From contig CAVVBC010000005.1 of assembly GCA_963746325.1 (NCBI GenBank), forward strand, positions 868,001 to 932,000: a stretch of 64,000 bases of DNA, written 5' to 3'. A model generated the notes under the pieces. It had not been told where the DNA came from, did no database searches, and worked only from the letters and a program-made list of their open reading frames with translations. The position numbers were made by a program, and so were the translations under genes. Each line of letters opens with the position of its first letter. Position 1 is the stretch's first letter. This DNA comes from RPQJ01 sp963746325 (lineage in GTDB: Bacteria > Pseudomonadota > Gammaproteobacteria > Steroidobacterales > Steroidobacteraceae). This document shows positions 54,617-64,000 of the stretch, piece after piece.

Positions 54617-56517
54617 TGGCCCACATCAGCGACCTGATCGCCGAGGACATCGAAGCCTACCTGCACGCGCACGAACACAAGAGCCTGCTGCGCTTCATCA
54701 CCTGTGGCAGCGTGGACGACGGCAAGAGCACGCTGATCGGCCGCTTGCTGTACGACTCGAAGATGATCTTCGAAGACCAGCTGGCGGCACTCGAGGCTGA
54801 TTCGAAGAAGGTCGGCACGCAGGGGGGCGAGCTCGATTTCGCCCTGCTCGTCGACGGCCTGGCGGCCGAGCGCGAGCAGGGCATCACGATCGACGTCGCC
54901 TACCGGTTCTTCTCCACCGACAAGCGCAAGTTCATCGTCGCCGACACGCCGGGGCACGAGCAGTACACGCGCAACATGGTCACCGGTGCATCCACCGCAG
55001 ACCTCGCCGTGATCCTGATCGACGCGCGCAAGGGCGTGCTGACGCAGACGCGCAGGCACAGCTACCTGGTGTCGCTGATCGGCATCAAGCGTGTCGTGCT
55101 CGCGCTCAACAAGATGGACCTCGTCGGCTACGACCAGGAGGTGTTCGACCGCATCGTCGACGACTACCGCGAGTTCGGCCGGAAGATCGGCATCGATGAA
55201 TTCATCGCCATTCCACTGTCGGGCCTGCGCGGCGACAACATCACGGCGCCCAGTGAGAACACGCCCTGGTACCAGGGACCCACCCTGATGGGATACCTCG
55301 AGACCGTGGACGTCGAGAACGAGGCACGACACCGCCCGCTGCGGCTGCCCGTGCAATGGGTCAACCGGCCCAACCTCGATTTCCGCGGCTTCGCCGGCAC
55401 GATCGCCAGTGGCAGCCTGAAGCAGGGCGAACGCGTGCGCGTGCTGCCTTCGGGTCGCGAGAGCACGGTCACGCGCATCGTCACGATGGACGGCGACCTG
55501 GCCGAAGCGATCGCCGGCCAGGCGATCACGCTGACGCTCGCAGACGAGATAGACATCAGCCGTGGCGACGTCATCGCGCGTCCGGACGACCTGCCCGGCG
55601 TGGCCGACCAGTTCGAGGCGGGCGTCGTCTGGATGTCCGACGACGCCATGCTGCCGGGTCGCCCGTACTGGCTGAAGATCGGCACCAAGCAGGTCACGGC
55701 GACCATCACCGAGCCCAAGTACAAGGTCAACGTCAACACGCTCGAGCACCTGGCCGCCAAGAAGCTCGACCTGAACGAGATCGGCGTCTGCAACGTCTCG
55801 CTCGACCAGCCGATCGCCTTCGATCCGTACGAGCAGTGCCGTGAGACGGGGTCGTTCATCCTGATCGACCGCATCACCAACGCGACGGTCGGCGCGGGCA
55901 TGCTCCACTTCGCGCTGCGCCGCTCGCAGAACATCCACTGGCAGGCGCTCGACGTGAACAAGAAGTCGCGCGCCGCGATCAAGGGGCAGCAGCCCGCGGT
56001 GCTGTGGCTCACCGGCCTCTCGGGCGCGGGCAAGAGCACCATCGCGAACATGGTCGAGAAGCAGCTGCTGGCGCTGGGCAAGCACACCTACCTGCTCGAT
56101 GGCGACAACGTGCGTCATGGCCTGAACCGCGATCTTGGCTTCACCGACGCAGACCGCGTCGAAAACATCCGTCGCGTGGCCGAAGTCAGCAAGCTGATGG
56201 CCGACGCAGGCCTGATCGTGCTGGTGTCGTTCATCTCGCCGTTCCGTGCCGAGCGACGACTCGCGCGGGGCTTGTTCGAGTCGGGCGAGTTCCACGAGGT
56301 GCACATCGACACGCCGCTGGCGGTGGCTGAAGAGCGCGACGTGAAGGGGCTGTACAAGAAGGCCCGGCGTGGCGACCTCAAGAACTTCACCGGCATCGAT
56401 TCGCCGTACGAGCCGCCCGAGCACCCCGAGATCTACCTCGACACGACCAGGAGCACGTCCGAGCAGTCGGCCGACGCGATCGTCGAGTACCTGCGGCGGG
56501 CACGCGTGCTGGCCTGA
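54616..56517 (+). CDS. cysNC: Bifunctional sulfate adenylyltransferase GTPase / APS kinase
   Basis: The 633-residue protein fuses a CysN GTPase (about 1-440; GSVDDGKSTLIGRLL, DTPGHEQY, NKMD) with CysC adenylylsulfate kinase (about 455-633; WLTGLSGAGKSTIAN Walker A, LDGDNVRHGLNRDLGF). It activates sulfate to PAPS. The fused form is common in Xanthomonadales, Pseudomonas and rhizobia. Reductase genes are not in this window. Confidence 0.97.
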   Translation: MAHISDLIAEDIEAYLHAHEHKSLLRFITCGSVDDGKSTLIGRLLYDSKMIFEDQLAALEADSKKVGTQGGELDFALLVDGLAAEREQGITIDVAYRFFSTDKRKFIVADTPGHEQYTRNMVTGASTADLAVILIDARKGVLTQTRRHSYLVSLIGIKRVVLALNKMDLVGYDQEVFDRIVDDYREFGRKIGIDEFIAIPLSGLRGDNITAPSENTPWYQGPTLMGYLETVDVENEARHRPLRLPVQWVNRPNLDFRGFAGTIASGSLKQGERVRVLPSGRESTVTRIVTMDGDLAEAIAGQAITLTLADEIDISRGDVIARPDDLPGVADQFEAGVVWMSDDAMLPGRPYWLKIGTKQVTATITEPKYKVNVNTLEHLAAKKLDLNEIGVCNVSLDQPIAFDPYEQCRETGSFILIDRITNATVGAGMLHFALRRSQNIHWQALDVNKKSRAAIKGQQPAVLWLTGLSGAGKSTIANMVEKQLLALGKHTYLLDGDNVRHGLNRDLGFTDADRVENIRRVAEVSKLMADAGLIVLVSFISPFRAERRLARGLFESGEFHEVHIDTPLAVAEERDVKGLYKKARRGDLKNFTGIDSPYEPPEHPEIYLDTTRSTSEQSADAIVEYLRRARVLA

Positions 56518-56531
56518 CCTACGGGGGGACG

Positions 56532-59500
56532 ATGATTTCGGGCTGGGTGCTGGCTGCGTTCGCATTCGGATACCTCGCGCTGCTGTTCGCCGTGGCCGAA
56601 TGGGGCGAGCGGCGGCGCATCTATCCGACCCATGCCCGGTGGCGCCCGCACGTCTATGCACTCGCGCTCGGCGTCTACTGCACCACGTGGACGTTCTACG
56701 GCGCGGTGGGCACGGCGGTGCGGGACGGCTGGGCCTACGTGCCGATCTACCTCGGTCCGGCCCTCGTCTTCCTGTTCGCGCTGCCGTTCATGGAGCGGCT
56801 CGTCAACGTCGTCCGCGCCCGCAACATCACCTCGATTTCGGACCTGCTGTCGTCCCGCTTCGGCCGCAGCCGCTCGCTCGCGGCCCTGGTGACGGTGATC
56901 GCGCTGACCGCCGCGATCCCGTACCTCGCGCTGCAGTACAAGGGCGTGTCCGCCAGCATCGGCGTGCTGACGAACGCGCCGGCCGGCCCGGCCGTACCCT
57001 GGTTCCGCGACATCGCGCTGGGCGTCGCGCTGACCATGGCGCTGTTCGCCGTGTTGTTCGGGACGCGGCGCGTCTCGGCGACCGAGCACCACGAAGGGCT
57101 GATGCTCGCGATCGCGTTCGAGTCGGTCGTCAAGGTGCTCGCCTTCGTCGGCGTCGGCGTGTGGGCGTGGTTGCGGCTGGAGCCAGGCGGCATGCGCATC
57201 CCCCAGGCGCTCGCGTCCAGCGGGGAGCTGCACGGCGTGAACTTCCTGACCACGACCCTGCTGGCCGCTTGCGCCATGTTCTGCCTGCCGCGGCAGTTCC
57301 AGGTGGGCGTGGTCGAATGCGTGGAGCCCGGCGACCTGCGGCGCGCCCGCTGGACGTTCCCGGCGTACCTGGCGTTGTTCACGGTGTTCGTCGTCCCCGT
57401 CGTGCTGCTCGCGCAGCAGACCGGCGGCGCCGGCCACTCGCCGGACACGCTGCTGCTCACGCTGCCGCTGAGCGAAGGCGTGCCGGCGCTGGCGCTGCTC
57501 GCGTTCCTGGGCGGGCTCTCGGCCGCGACCGCGATGGTGATCGTCGCGAGCATCGCGCTCGCGACGATGATCACCAACGATCTCGTGCTGCCGGCACTCG
57601 GCCGCTCGCGGCTGGTCGCGGTGGCAGACCTCGGCGAGCGCGTGCTGTGGCTGCGTCGCGCGGCCATCTTCTGCCTCGCGCTGCTCGCCTATGCGTACTA
57701 CCGGCAGGCCGGCACGCCGGCCAACCTCGCGCAGATCGGCCTGCTCGCGTTCGCCGCGTTCGCGCAGTTCGCCCCCGGCATCATTGCCGGACTCTACTGG
57801 CGGGGCGCCACTCGCGACGGCGTGTTCTGGGGCCTCGCCGCGGGCTTCGCGCTCTGGCTCTACACGCTGGTGCTGCCCGCCGTGGCGCCGTCCTCCGCAC
57901 TCGTCGTCGCCGGCCCTGCGGGGCTCGGTTTCCTGCGTCCGCATTCCCTGTTCTGGTTCGGTGAAGCCGGACCGCTGACGCACGGCGCGATGTGGTCGAT
58001 CGCGGCCAACGTGGCCGTGCTGGTCGGCATCTCGCTCCGTCGCGGCACGACGCTGCAGGAGCGGCAGTCGGCCAGGGCCTTCGTGCAGCCCTCCGCGCGG
58101 GCGGCGCTCCCGAGCGGCGCGAGCCACGCCCGCGTCGGCGACCTCGAGACGCTGGCCGCGCGCATCGTCGGACCCGCGGCCGCGCGCCGCCTGTTGGTCG
58201 ACTGGTCGGTGGGCAGCAGCCAGCCGGTGCCGCGGGCGGGCGACCCCGCAGACCGCTCGCTGCTGCAGCACGTCGAGCGTGCACTCGCCGGTTCGCTCGG
58301 TGCGTCGTCCGCGCGCATGCTGCTGACACACGCGCTCCGCCGCGGCGGCCTCGAAGTGGACGAAGTCGCCGAACTCCTCGACGAGACCTCGCAGGAGCTG
58401 AACTTCAGCCGCCGGTTGCTGCAGGCGACGATGGAGAACGTCGCGCAGGGCATCAGCGTGGTGGACGCGGAACTGAAGCTGCTGGCGTGGAACCGCCGCT
58501 ACGTCGACATGTTTGGCTACCCCGACGGGTTCGTCTACGTGGGGCGTCCGGTGGCGGACCTGATGCACTTCAATGCCGAACGCGGCGAACTCGGTCCCGG
58601 CGAGCCACTCGAGCAGGTCACGCGGCGGCTCGAGCACCTGCGTGCCGGCACGCCATACGTCTACCAGCGCGAGCGGCGCGACGGCCGCGTCTTTGAGATC
58701 CGCGGGCAGCCGATGCCCGACCGCGGCTACGTGACGACGTACACGGACGTGACCGAGTACAAGCTCGCGGAGCAGGCGCTGCGCGAAGCCAAGCAGGGAC
58801 TCGAAGTACGGGTCGAGGAGCGCACGCACGCGCTGCAGCTGGCGCTGCAGGCCGAGGCTGCCGCCAAGCGCCAGGCCGAGGAGGCGAACGTCGGCAAGAC
58901 GCGCTTCGTCGCGGCGGCGAGCCACGACCTGCTGCAGCCGCTGAACGCCGCCCGGCTGTTCGCGTCGGCGCTGGATGCGCAGGCCGGCGAGGACGGCGGG
59001 TTGCGCGAGATCGCCGCGCACATCGACAGCTCGCTGCGCGCGGCCGAGGAACTGCTCGACGGCCTGCTCGACATCGCCCGGCTCGACAGCGGTGCGATGC
59101 GGCCGGAGATCTCGACGTTTCCGATCGCAGAACTGCTCGCGGACCTTGAGCGGCAGTACGCCCCGGTCGCCGCGTCGCGGCAGCTGAGGCTTCGGGTAGT
59201 CCGCAGCGAGGAATGGGTCACCAGCGACCGCGTGCTGCTGCGGCGAATCCTGCAGAACTACCTGGCCAACGCACTGCGCTACACGCGGCGCGGCGGCGTG
59301 ATCGTCACGTGCCGTGGCCGCGGGGCGACGCTTTCGCTCCGCGTCAGCGACACCGGGCCCGGCATCGCCGAGCACCACCTCGAGGCCATCTACGCGGAGT
59401 TCACGCGGCTCGAGCGGCAGTCGCCGTGGGGCGAGAAGGGACTCGGGCTCGGGCTGTCGATCTGCGACCGCATCGCGCGGCTGCTCGAGCACGAGCTGGA

Positions 59501-60008
59501 GCTGCGGTCACGACCGGGCCGCGGCTCGACGTTCGGGGTGCGTGTGCCGAAAGGACTCCCCGTCGTGCGCACGCCGACTGTCGCACGGCCCGCCGCCGGC
59601 GTCGCGCGCCTCGACGGCCTGGTGGCGCTCTGCGTCGACAACGACCCGACGATCCTGCGCGCGATGGCGGCATTGCTGGAGCGCTGGGGCGTGCGGGTGG
59701 TGCCGGCGGCGACGATCGCCGAAGCGCAGTCCGCCTTCGCAGGCGGCGGCATCGACGTCGTACTCGCCGATTACCACCTCGACGACGGCGAGGATGGGCT
59801 CACGCTGATCGAGACGCTGCGGGCCGGCGCCGTGCAGCCCGCGTCGGCCGCACTGATCACGGCCGACCACGGTGCGGAAGTGGCGGCACGGGCGCGTGCG
59901 CTTGGCTGCCCCGTGCTGCGCAAGCCGGTGAAGCCGGCCGCCCTGCGCGCGTTCCTCGGTGCGGTCAGCGCGGGCCGCGCGGCGTCACGCGCGCGCGCGG
60001 CGCTTTAG
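56532..60008 (+). CDS. CrbS-like hybrid sensor kinase with solute-symporter domain
   Basis: The 1158-residue protein starts with a sodium:solute symporter (SSSF-like) domain of about 13 membrane spans (residues 1-490), followed by a PAS domain (about 640-750), a coiled-coil, HisKA with H798 in ASHDLLQPLNAARL, an HATPase_c domain (NALRYTRRGG, SDTGPGI, GLGLGLSI) and a C-terminal receiver with D1080. This is the architecture of CrbS/NahK-type kinases. CrbS with CrbR controls acs in Vibrio and Pseudomonas. Here the CrbR-like regulator and acs lie next to it on the opposite strand, with a 1-bp gap between stops. Sensing of acetate or a related solute is inferred. Confidence 0.9.
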   Translation: MISGWVLAAFAFGYLALLFAVAEWGERRRIYPTHARWRPHVYALALGVYCTTWTFYGAVGTAVRDGWAYVPIYLGPALVFLFALPFMERLVNVVRARNITSISDLLSSRFGRSRSLAALVTVIALTAAIPYLALQYKGVSASIGVLTNAPAGPAVPWFRDIALGVALTMALFAVLFGTRRVSATEHHEGLMLAIAFESVVKVLAFVGVGVWAWLRLEPGGMRIPQALASSGELHGVNFLTTTLLAACAMFCLPRQFQVGVVECVEPGDLRRARWTFPAYLALFTVFVVPVVLLAQQTGGAGHSPDTLLLTLPLSEGVPALALLAFLGGLSAATAMVIVASIALATMITNDLVLPALGRSRLVAVADLGERVLWLRRAAIFCLALLAYAYYRQAGTPANLAQIGLLAFAAFAQFAPGIIAGLYWRGATRDGVFWGLAAGFALWLYTLVLPAVAPSSALVVAGPAGLGFLRPHSLFWFGEAGPLTHGAMWSIAANVAVLVGISLRRGTTLQERQSARAFVQPSARAALPSGASHARVGDLETLAARIVGPAAARRLLVDWSVGSSQPVPRAGDPADRSLLQHVERALAGSLGASSARMLLTHALRRGGLEVDEVAELLDETSQELNFSRRLLQATMENVAQGISVVDAELKLLAWNRRYVDMFGYPDGFVYVGRPVADLMHFNAERGELGPGEPLEQVTRRLEHLRAGTPYVYQRERRDGRVFEIRGQPMPDRGYVTTYTDVTEYKLAEQALREAKQGLEVRVEERTHALQLALQAEAAAKRQAEEANVGKTRFVAAASHDLLQPLNAARLFASALDAQAGEDGGLREIAAHIDSSLRAAEELLDGLLDIARLDSGAMRPEISTFPIAELLADLERQYAPVAASRQLRLRVVRSEEWVTSDRVLLRRILQNYLANALRYTRRGGVIVTCRGRGATLSLRVSDTGPGIAEHHLEAIYAEFTRLERQSPWGEKGLGLGLSICDRIARLLEHELELRSRPGRGSTFGVRVPKGLPVVRTPTVARPAAGVARLDGLVALCVDNDPTILRAMAALLERWGVRVVPAATIAEAQSAFAGGGIDVVLADYHLDDGEDGLTLIETLRAGAVQPASAALITADHGAEVAARARALGCPVLRKPVKPAALRAFLGAVSAGRAASRARAAL

Positions 60009-60009
60009 A

Positions 60010-60699
60010 CTACTCGGCGTCGTCGGGCGGCACGCGGAGCGCGCCGCGATCCACCGCGAGGCGCCCGGCCAGCAGCACGGCCTGCGTGCGGTTGGTCACC
60101 CCGAGTTTGCGCAGGATCGCGGTCACGTGCGCCTTCACGGTCGCCTCCGAGACGTCGAGCTCGAACGCGATCTGCTTGTTCAGCAGCCCCGACAGCAGCA
60201 TGCCCAGCACGCGAAACTGCTGCGGCGTGAGCTCGGCGATACGACTCGCGGCCTCGAGATCCCGCGCGTCCGGTTCGGCCGCCGTCGGCGGCACGAAGCC
60301 GGCCGGCGTGACGACGTCGCCGGCGAGCACCGCCTCTACGCCCGCAGCGATCGTGCGCGCGTCCGACGACTTGGAGATGAAGCCCTGCGCGCCGAAGGCG
60401 AGGGCGTTGGCCACGGTCCGTGCGTCGTCGGACGCGGATACGACCACGACCGGCAGCTCGGGCCGGACACCCCGCACGTGCGCCAGTGCCCCGAAGCCGT
60501 GCGCGCCCGGCATGTCCAGGTCCAGCAGCAGCAGGTCGGCCTGCGGGTTGCGCTCGACGACCTCCAGCAGCGCGGCTACCGAGTCGGCCTCGACAAATTC
60601 CGCGGTCGCGCCCGCGGTCAGGTGACCCACGATCGCGCCGCGCAGCGCAGCGCGGAACAGCGGGTGGTCGTCCGCGATCAGGATCAAGCGCGGGCTCAC
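60010..60699 (-). CDS. CrbR-like NarL/LuxR-family response regulator
   Basis: The GTG at 60699 overlaps the acs stop as GTGA, so translation is coupled to acs. The 229-residue protein has a receiver domain (LILIADDHPLFRAAL; phosphoacceptor in LLLLDLDMPGAHG, about D58) and a LuxR-type helix-turn-helix (ELTPQQFRVLGMLLSG; NKQIAFELDVSEATVKAHV). CrbR activates acs in other gammaproteobacteria, and here it would act with the adjacent hybrid kinase. Confidence 0.9.
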   Translation of the reverse strand: MSPRLILIADDHPLFRAALRGAIVGHLTAGATAEFVEADSVAALLEVVERNPQADLLLLDLDMPGAHGFGALAHVRGVRPELPVVVVSASDDARTVANALAFGAQGFISKSSDARTIAAGVEAVLAGDVVTPAGFVPPTAAEPDARDLEAASRIAELTPQQFRVLGMLLSGLLNKQIAFELDVSEATVKAHVTAILRKLGVTNRTQAVLLAGRLAVDRGALRVPPDDAE

Positions 60700-62636
60700 C
60701 CTTGGGGCCGGTTGGCGACCAGTTGCTGCACCACCGAGGGATCGGCGAGCGTCGACACGTCGCCGAGCTGGTCGGACTCGTTGGCGGCGATCTTGCGCAG
60801 GATGCGCCGCATGATCTTGCCGCTGCGGGTCTTCGGCAGTCCAGGCGCCCACTGGATCACGTCCGGGGTCGCGATCGCGCCGATCTGCTGGCGCACGGTC
60901 TGCCGCAGTTCGCCGAGCAGGAGGTCGGACGGTTCGAAGCCCGCCTTCAGCGTCACGTACGCGTAGATGCCCTGGCCCTTGATGTCGTGGGGGTAACCGA
61001 CCACCGCGGCCTCGGCGACGGCCGGGTGCGCGACCAGCGCGCTCTCGACCTCCGCCGTGCCCATCCGGTGCCCGGACACGTTGATGACGTCGTCGACGCG
61101 GCCGGTGATCCAGTAGTAGCCGTCCTCGTCGCGCCGCGCACCGTCGCCGGTGAAGTACGTGCCCGGGAACGTGCGGAAGTAAGTGTCGATGAAGCGCTGG
61201 TGATCGCCGTACACGGTGCGCATCTGGCCCGGCCAGCTGTCGAGCAGCACGAGATTCCCCTCGCACGCGCCTTCCAGCACCTGCCCGCTGCCGTCCACGA
61301 TGGCGGGCTGCACGCCGAAGAAGGGCATGGCAGCGGACCCGGGCTTGAGCGCGGTCGCGCCTGGCAGCGGCGTGATCAGGATGCCGCCGGTTTCCGTCTG
61401 CCACCACGTGTCCACGACCGGGCAGCGGCGCTCGCCGACCACGCGGTGATACCACTCCCACGCTTCCGGATTGATCGGCTCGCCGACGCTGCCCAGCAGG
61501 CGGATGGACTGCCGCGAGTGTCTGGTGACCCAGCCCTCGCCTTCGCGCATCAGCGCGCGGATCGCGGTGGGCGCGGTGTAGAAGATCGTGACCTGGTGCT
61601 TGTCGCAGACCTGCCAGCAGCGGCCCGCATCCGGGTAGTTCGGCACGCCTTCGAACATCAGCGACGTCGCGCCGCACGCGAGCGGGCCGTAGACGACGTA
61701 GCTGTGGCCCGTGACCCAGCCGACGTCGGCGGTGCACCAGAAGACGTCGTCTTCGCGGTGGTCGAATACGCTCTCGAACGTGTACGAGGCGTGGACCAGG
61801 TAACCGCCCGTGGTGTGCAACACGCCTTTCGGCTTGCCGGTGGAGCCGGAGGTATAGAGGATGAACAGCGGGTCTTCCGCGCCTACCGGCGTGGGCGGGC
61901 AGTCGGCCGAGGCGGCCGCCATCAGGTCTTCGTAGGCGACGTCGCGGCCTGGGGTCCACGCGATGTTGCCGCCGGTGCGCTTCACCACCACGACTTTCTC
62001 GACGGTGGGCAGCGCGTGCTGGGTGAGCGCGGCGTCGACGTTGGCCTTCAGCGGCACCTTCTTGCCGCCGCGCAGGCCTTCATCCGCCGTGATCACGAGC
62101 TTCGAGGCGCAGTCCTGGATGCGGGTGGCGAGCGACTCCGGCGAGAAGCCGCCGAACACGATTGAATGCACCGCGCCGATGCGCGCGCAGGCGAGCATCG
62201 CCACCGCGGCCTCGGGGATCATCGGCAGGTAGATCGTGATGCGGTCGCCTTTCTCGACGCCGAGGCCCTTCAGCACGTTCGCGAAGCGGCACACCTGTTC
62301 GTGCAGTTCACGATAGGTGACGCGCCGGCTCTCGCCCGGATCGTCGCCTTCCCACAGGATCGCGGTCTTGTCGCCGCGGGTGGCGAGGTGGCGATCGAGA
62401 CAGTTCGCGGCCACGTTCAGCTGGCCGTCCGCGTACCAGCGGATGCGGAACTGCTTGACGTCGAACGAGACGTCTTTCACCTGCGTGTAAGGCACGATCC
62501 AGTCGAGCCGACGGCCAATCTCGCCCCAGAACGCCTCGGGCTCGCGCACGCTGCGCGCGTAGTCCGCTGCGTAGCGCTGCGCGTCGATGCGCGCTTCGCG
62601 CGCGAATCCGGCCGGCACTTCGTATACGTGTGTCAT
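60696..62636 (-). CDS. acs: Acetyl-CoA synthetase
   Basis: The 646-residue protein has the ANL-superfamily motifs YTSGSTGKPKGVLHTTGG, TWWQTETGG, the TGD adenosine contact and PKTRSGKIMRR with the lysine that is acetylated in Acs of other bacteria. It converts acetate, ATP and CoA to acetyl-CoA. It begins at 62636 and is transcribed with the CrbR-like regulator gene. The 192-bp gap to the divergent porin gene holds the promoters of both; I could not assign boxes with confidence. Confidence 0.97.
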   Translation of the reverse strand: MTHVYEVPAGFAREARIDAQRYAADYARSVREPEAFWGEIGRRLDWIVPYTQVKDVSFDVKQFRIRWYADGQLNVAANCLDRHLATRGDKTAILWEGDDPGESRRVTYRELHEQVCRFANVLKGLGVEKGDRITIYLPMIPEAAVAMLACARIGAVHSIVFGGFSPESLATRIQDCASKLVITADEGLRGGKKVPLKANVDAALTQHALPTVEKVVVVKRTGGNIAWTPGRDVAYEDLMAAASADCPPTPVGAEDPLFILYTSGSTGKPKGVLHTTGGYLVHASYTFESVFDHREDDVFWCTADVGWVTGHSYVVYGPLACGATSLMFEGVPNYPDAGRCWQVCDKHQVTIFYTAPTAIRALMREGEGWVTRHSRQSIRLLGSVGEPINPEAWEWYHRVVGERRCPVVDTWWQTETGGILITPLPGATALKPGSAAMPFFGVQPAIVDGSGQVLEGACEGNLVLLDSWPGQMRTVYGDHQRFIDTYFRTFPGTYFTGDGARRDEDGYYWITGRVDDVINVSGHRMGTAEVESALVAHPAVAEAAVVGYPHDIKGQGIYAYVTLKAGFEPSDLLLGELRQTVRQQIGAIATPDVIQWAPGLPKTRSGKIMRRILRKIAANESDQLGDVSTLADPSVVQQLVANRPQG

Positions 62637-62828
62637 GTCGCATCCCCGGGCCGCACACCGGCCTCTTGCATTGACCATCTTCCGGCACCGGAGCGGCGGA
62701 CGGACTTCGACCTTGGTCGTAAGCACAAGCCACGAGTCCCGCAGGGCCCGTTTACGACCAAAGGCGAATACCGGTCAGGGCGGCCGGGCTTGCAGCATCG
62801 GCCCATGGTGCCATCAAGGGGATCGTTC

Positions 62829-64000
62829 ATGAATCGCACACGGATCACAAGCCGTCTGCGCGCTCCCGTCCTCGCGGGATTCGCCGCCGGCGTGCTGCTC
62901 GTCGCCACGGCCCTGCCGGCTGCAGCGCAGACCTCCCGGGAGAAAGAGCTCGAGGCGCGCGTGAGCGAGCTCGAGCGCCTGGTGCAGCAGTTGCTGCAGA
63001 CGTCCTCCGCGCAGGGCGGCGCCGCGCCGTCCACCGCGCCAGGTGCGACCGCTGCGGCTGCCGCTGCGCCGGGCGCACCGGCCCAGGTTGCTGCGCCGGC
63101 AGCCGTCGCGTCGGCCGCGGGACCCGCGCCGGTGCAGGCGTCCAGCATCACGCCGAATGCAGCCGCGGGCACGAAGTTCCTGTACACGGGCTACTTCAAG
63201 GCCGATGTGCTGTGGACCGAAGCCGCCGACGGCGTAATCCCCGAGAACACGGCCGGGCGGGATTTCTACGTGCCTGCGGCGACGCCGGTCTTCGTGCCGA
63301 CGGCGGCGACGCCGTTGCGCAGCACGCGCAGTGCCAACCTCGATGCGCACGTGAAGCAGTCGCGCCTGATCTTCGGCACCGATACGCCGCTGAACGGCAA
63401 CCCGAAGGACCTGCTGCAGACCCGTTTCGAAGTCGACCTGTTCGGCTCGTCGCTCGGCGACCAGCGGACGACGAACACCTACGGACTGCAGGTGCGCCAC
63501 GCGTTCGTGCAATGGCACGAGTGGCTCATCGGCCAGACATGGTCGAACTTCGAGGACCCGGCTGCGCTGCCGGACGCGGTGGACTTCATCGGCTCGACCG
63601 ACGGCACCGTGTTCGTGCGCCAGCCGCAGGTGCGCTGGACGCGCGGCGGGTTGTCGCTGTCGGCCGAGAACACCGAGACCACGATCACGCCGTTCCGCGC
63701 AACGACCCAGAACGCGCGCGTGACCAGCGACGACAGCAACGTCCCCGACCTGGTCGCCAAGTACACGTGGAAGGGTGGCTGGGGACAGGTCTCGGCAGCC
63801 GCCCTCGGCCGGCAGCTGAAGTACCGTGGCTTCGCCGCCACCGGCGCCATCAGCGCCGACGACACGAGTTACACCGGCGCGCTCGCCTTCTCCGGCAAGA
63901 TCAACCTCGGCCAGGACGACATCCGCTTCGTGCTGGCCGGCGGCAACCTCGGCCGCTACGTGGGCCTGAATTTCGCGAACGATGCGGTACTGACGACGAA
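62829..64000 (+). CDS. DcaP-like trimeric outer-membrane porin (3' truncated)
   Basis: The start at 62829 follows AGGGGAT. A signal peptide (LLVATALPAAAQ) leads to a coiled-coil (REKELEARVSELERLVQQLL), an Ala/Pro-rich linker, and a barrel starting FLYTGYFKADVLW with TRFEVDLFG, RHAFVQW and GQTWSNFED. This is the layout of DcaP-type porins. The frame runs off the window edge at codon 390. DcaP proteins take up dicarboxylates or other anions; proximity to acs and its regulators makes an organic-acid role plausible. Confidence 0.85.
   Translation, partial: MNRTRITSRLRAPVLAGFAAGVLLVATALPAAAQTSREKELEARVSELERLVQQLLQTSSAQGGAAPSTAPGATAAAAAAPGAPAQVAAPAAVASAAGPAPVQASSITPNAAAGTKFLYTGYFKADVLWTEAADGVIPENTAGRDFYVPAATPVFVPTAATPLRSTRSANLDAHVKQSRLIFGTDTPLNGNPKDLLQTRFEVDLFGSSLGDQRTTNTYGLQVRHAFVQWHEWLIGQTWSNFEDPAALPDAVDFIGSTDGTVFVRQPQVRWTRGGLSLSAENTETTITPFRATTQNARVTSDDSNVPDLVAKYTWKGGWGQVSAAALGRQLKYRGFAATGAISADDTSYTGALAFSGKINLGQDDIRFVLAGGNLGRYVGLNFANDAVLTT

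Noticed and set aside
56433..59492. Very long antisense open frame of over 1000 codons opposite cysNC and the sensor kinase
   Set aside because: Such frames are expected opposite GC-rich genes. The translation is Arg/His/Gly-rich without domain motifs.

Overview
The window is a GC-rich chromosomal segment of a gammaproteobacterium. It carries the origin-proximal gene order gyrB-recF-dnaN-dnaA / rpmH-rnpA-yidD-yidC ... mnmE ... mnmG. Porins, lipoproteins and LPS-type envelope genes fit a Gram-negative host. A Xanthomonadales / Nevskiales / Steroidobacter-like lineage is my inference; no rRNA or other taxonomic marker is present. I see no tRNA, rRNA, CRISPR array, IS element or prophage.

Region 1 (about 0.5-22.4 kb) is a beta-1,3-glucan (laminarin/curdlan/callose type) utilisation locus. 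A leftward operon encodes a GH17 lipoprotein, an outer-membrane porin, a GH81 endo-glucanase and a GH149/GH94-type beta-1,3-glucan phosphorylase. A divergent LacI-family regulator is followed by a rightward operon: GH1 beta-glucosidase, a GH16 without signal peptide, a GPH (MelB-type) symporter fused in frame to a GH17 domain, and a second cytoplasmic GH17. A catalytic-domain-free lipoprotein with Ig-like and repeated carbohydrate-binding-like modules follows, then a convergent GH30. Three promoters share one architecture: TTGACA, an 18-19 bp spacer, TAGATT or TAGCTT, then a GAAAGCGCTTTC palindrome. This points to a single LacI regulon. Glucan is apparently cut and captured outside, passes a porin rather than a TonB receptor, is imported by the symporter, and is broken down in the cytoplasm by hydrolysis and phosphorolysis.

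Region 2 (22.4-27.8 kb) is miscellaneous: two lipoproteins (one a beta-lactamase-fold hydrolase), a nitronate monooxygenase family protein, a small exported protein, a TPR-type pseudogene remnant and a PLDc_N/SHOCT membrane protein.

Region 3 (28-47.8 kb) is the origin block. It holds five ParB-site (parS) sequences in and next to recF, an rnpA without ATG/GTG/TTG start, and a katG plus RES-Xre toxin-antitoxin insertion between yidC and mnmE. An S41 peptidase, a wax-ester-synthase/DGAT-like acyltransferase and a small HEYFH protein sit between mnmE and mnmG.

Region 4 (47.8-64 kb) has an OppA-type lipoprotein, small envelope proteins, a dihaem cytochrome c, a metallo-hydrolase, an AcuI/YhdH reductase, cysD-cysNC for sulfate activation, and a CrbS-like sensor, CrbR-like regulator and acs acetate module. 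It ends in a truncated DcaP-like porin.

Single-base frameshifts interrupt GH81, GH16, the metallo-hydrolase and, twice, yidC. Because yidC is essential, at least some of these are probably sequence errors. The same caution applies to the symporter-GH17 fusion.
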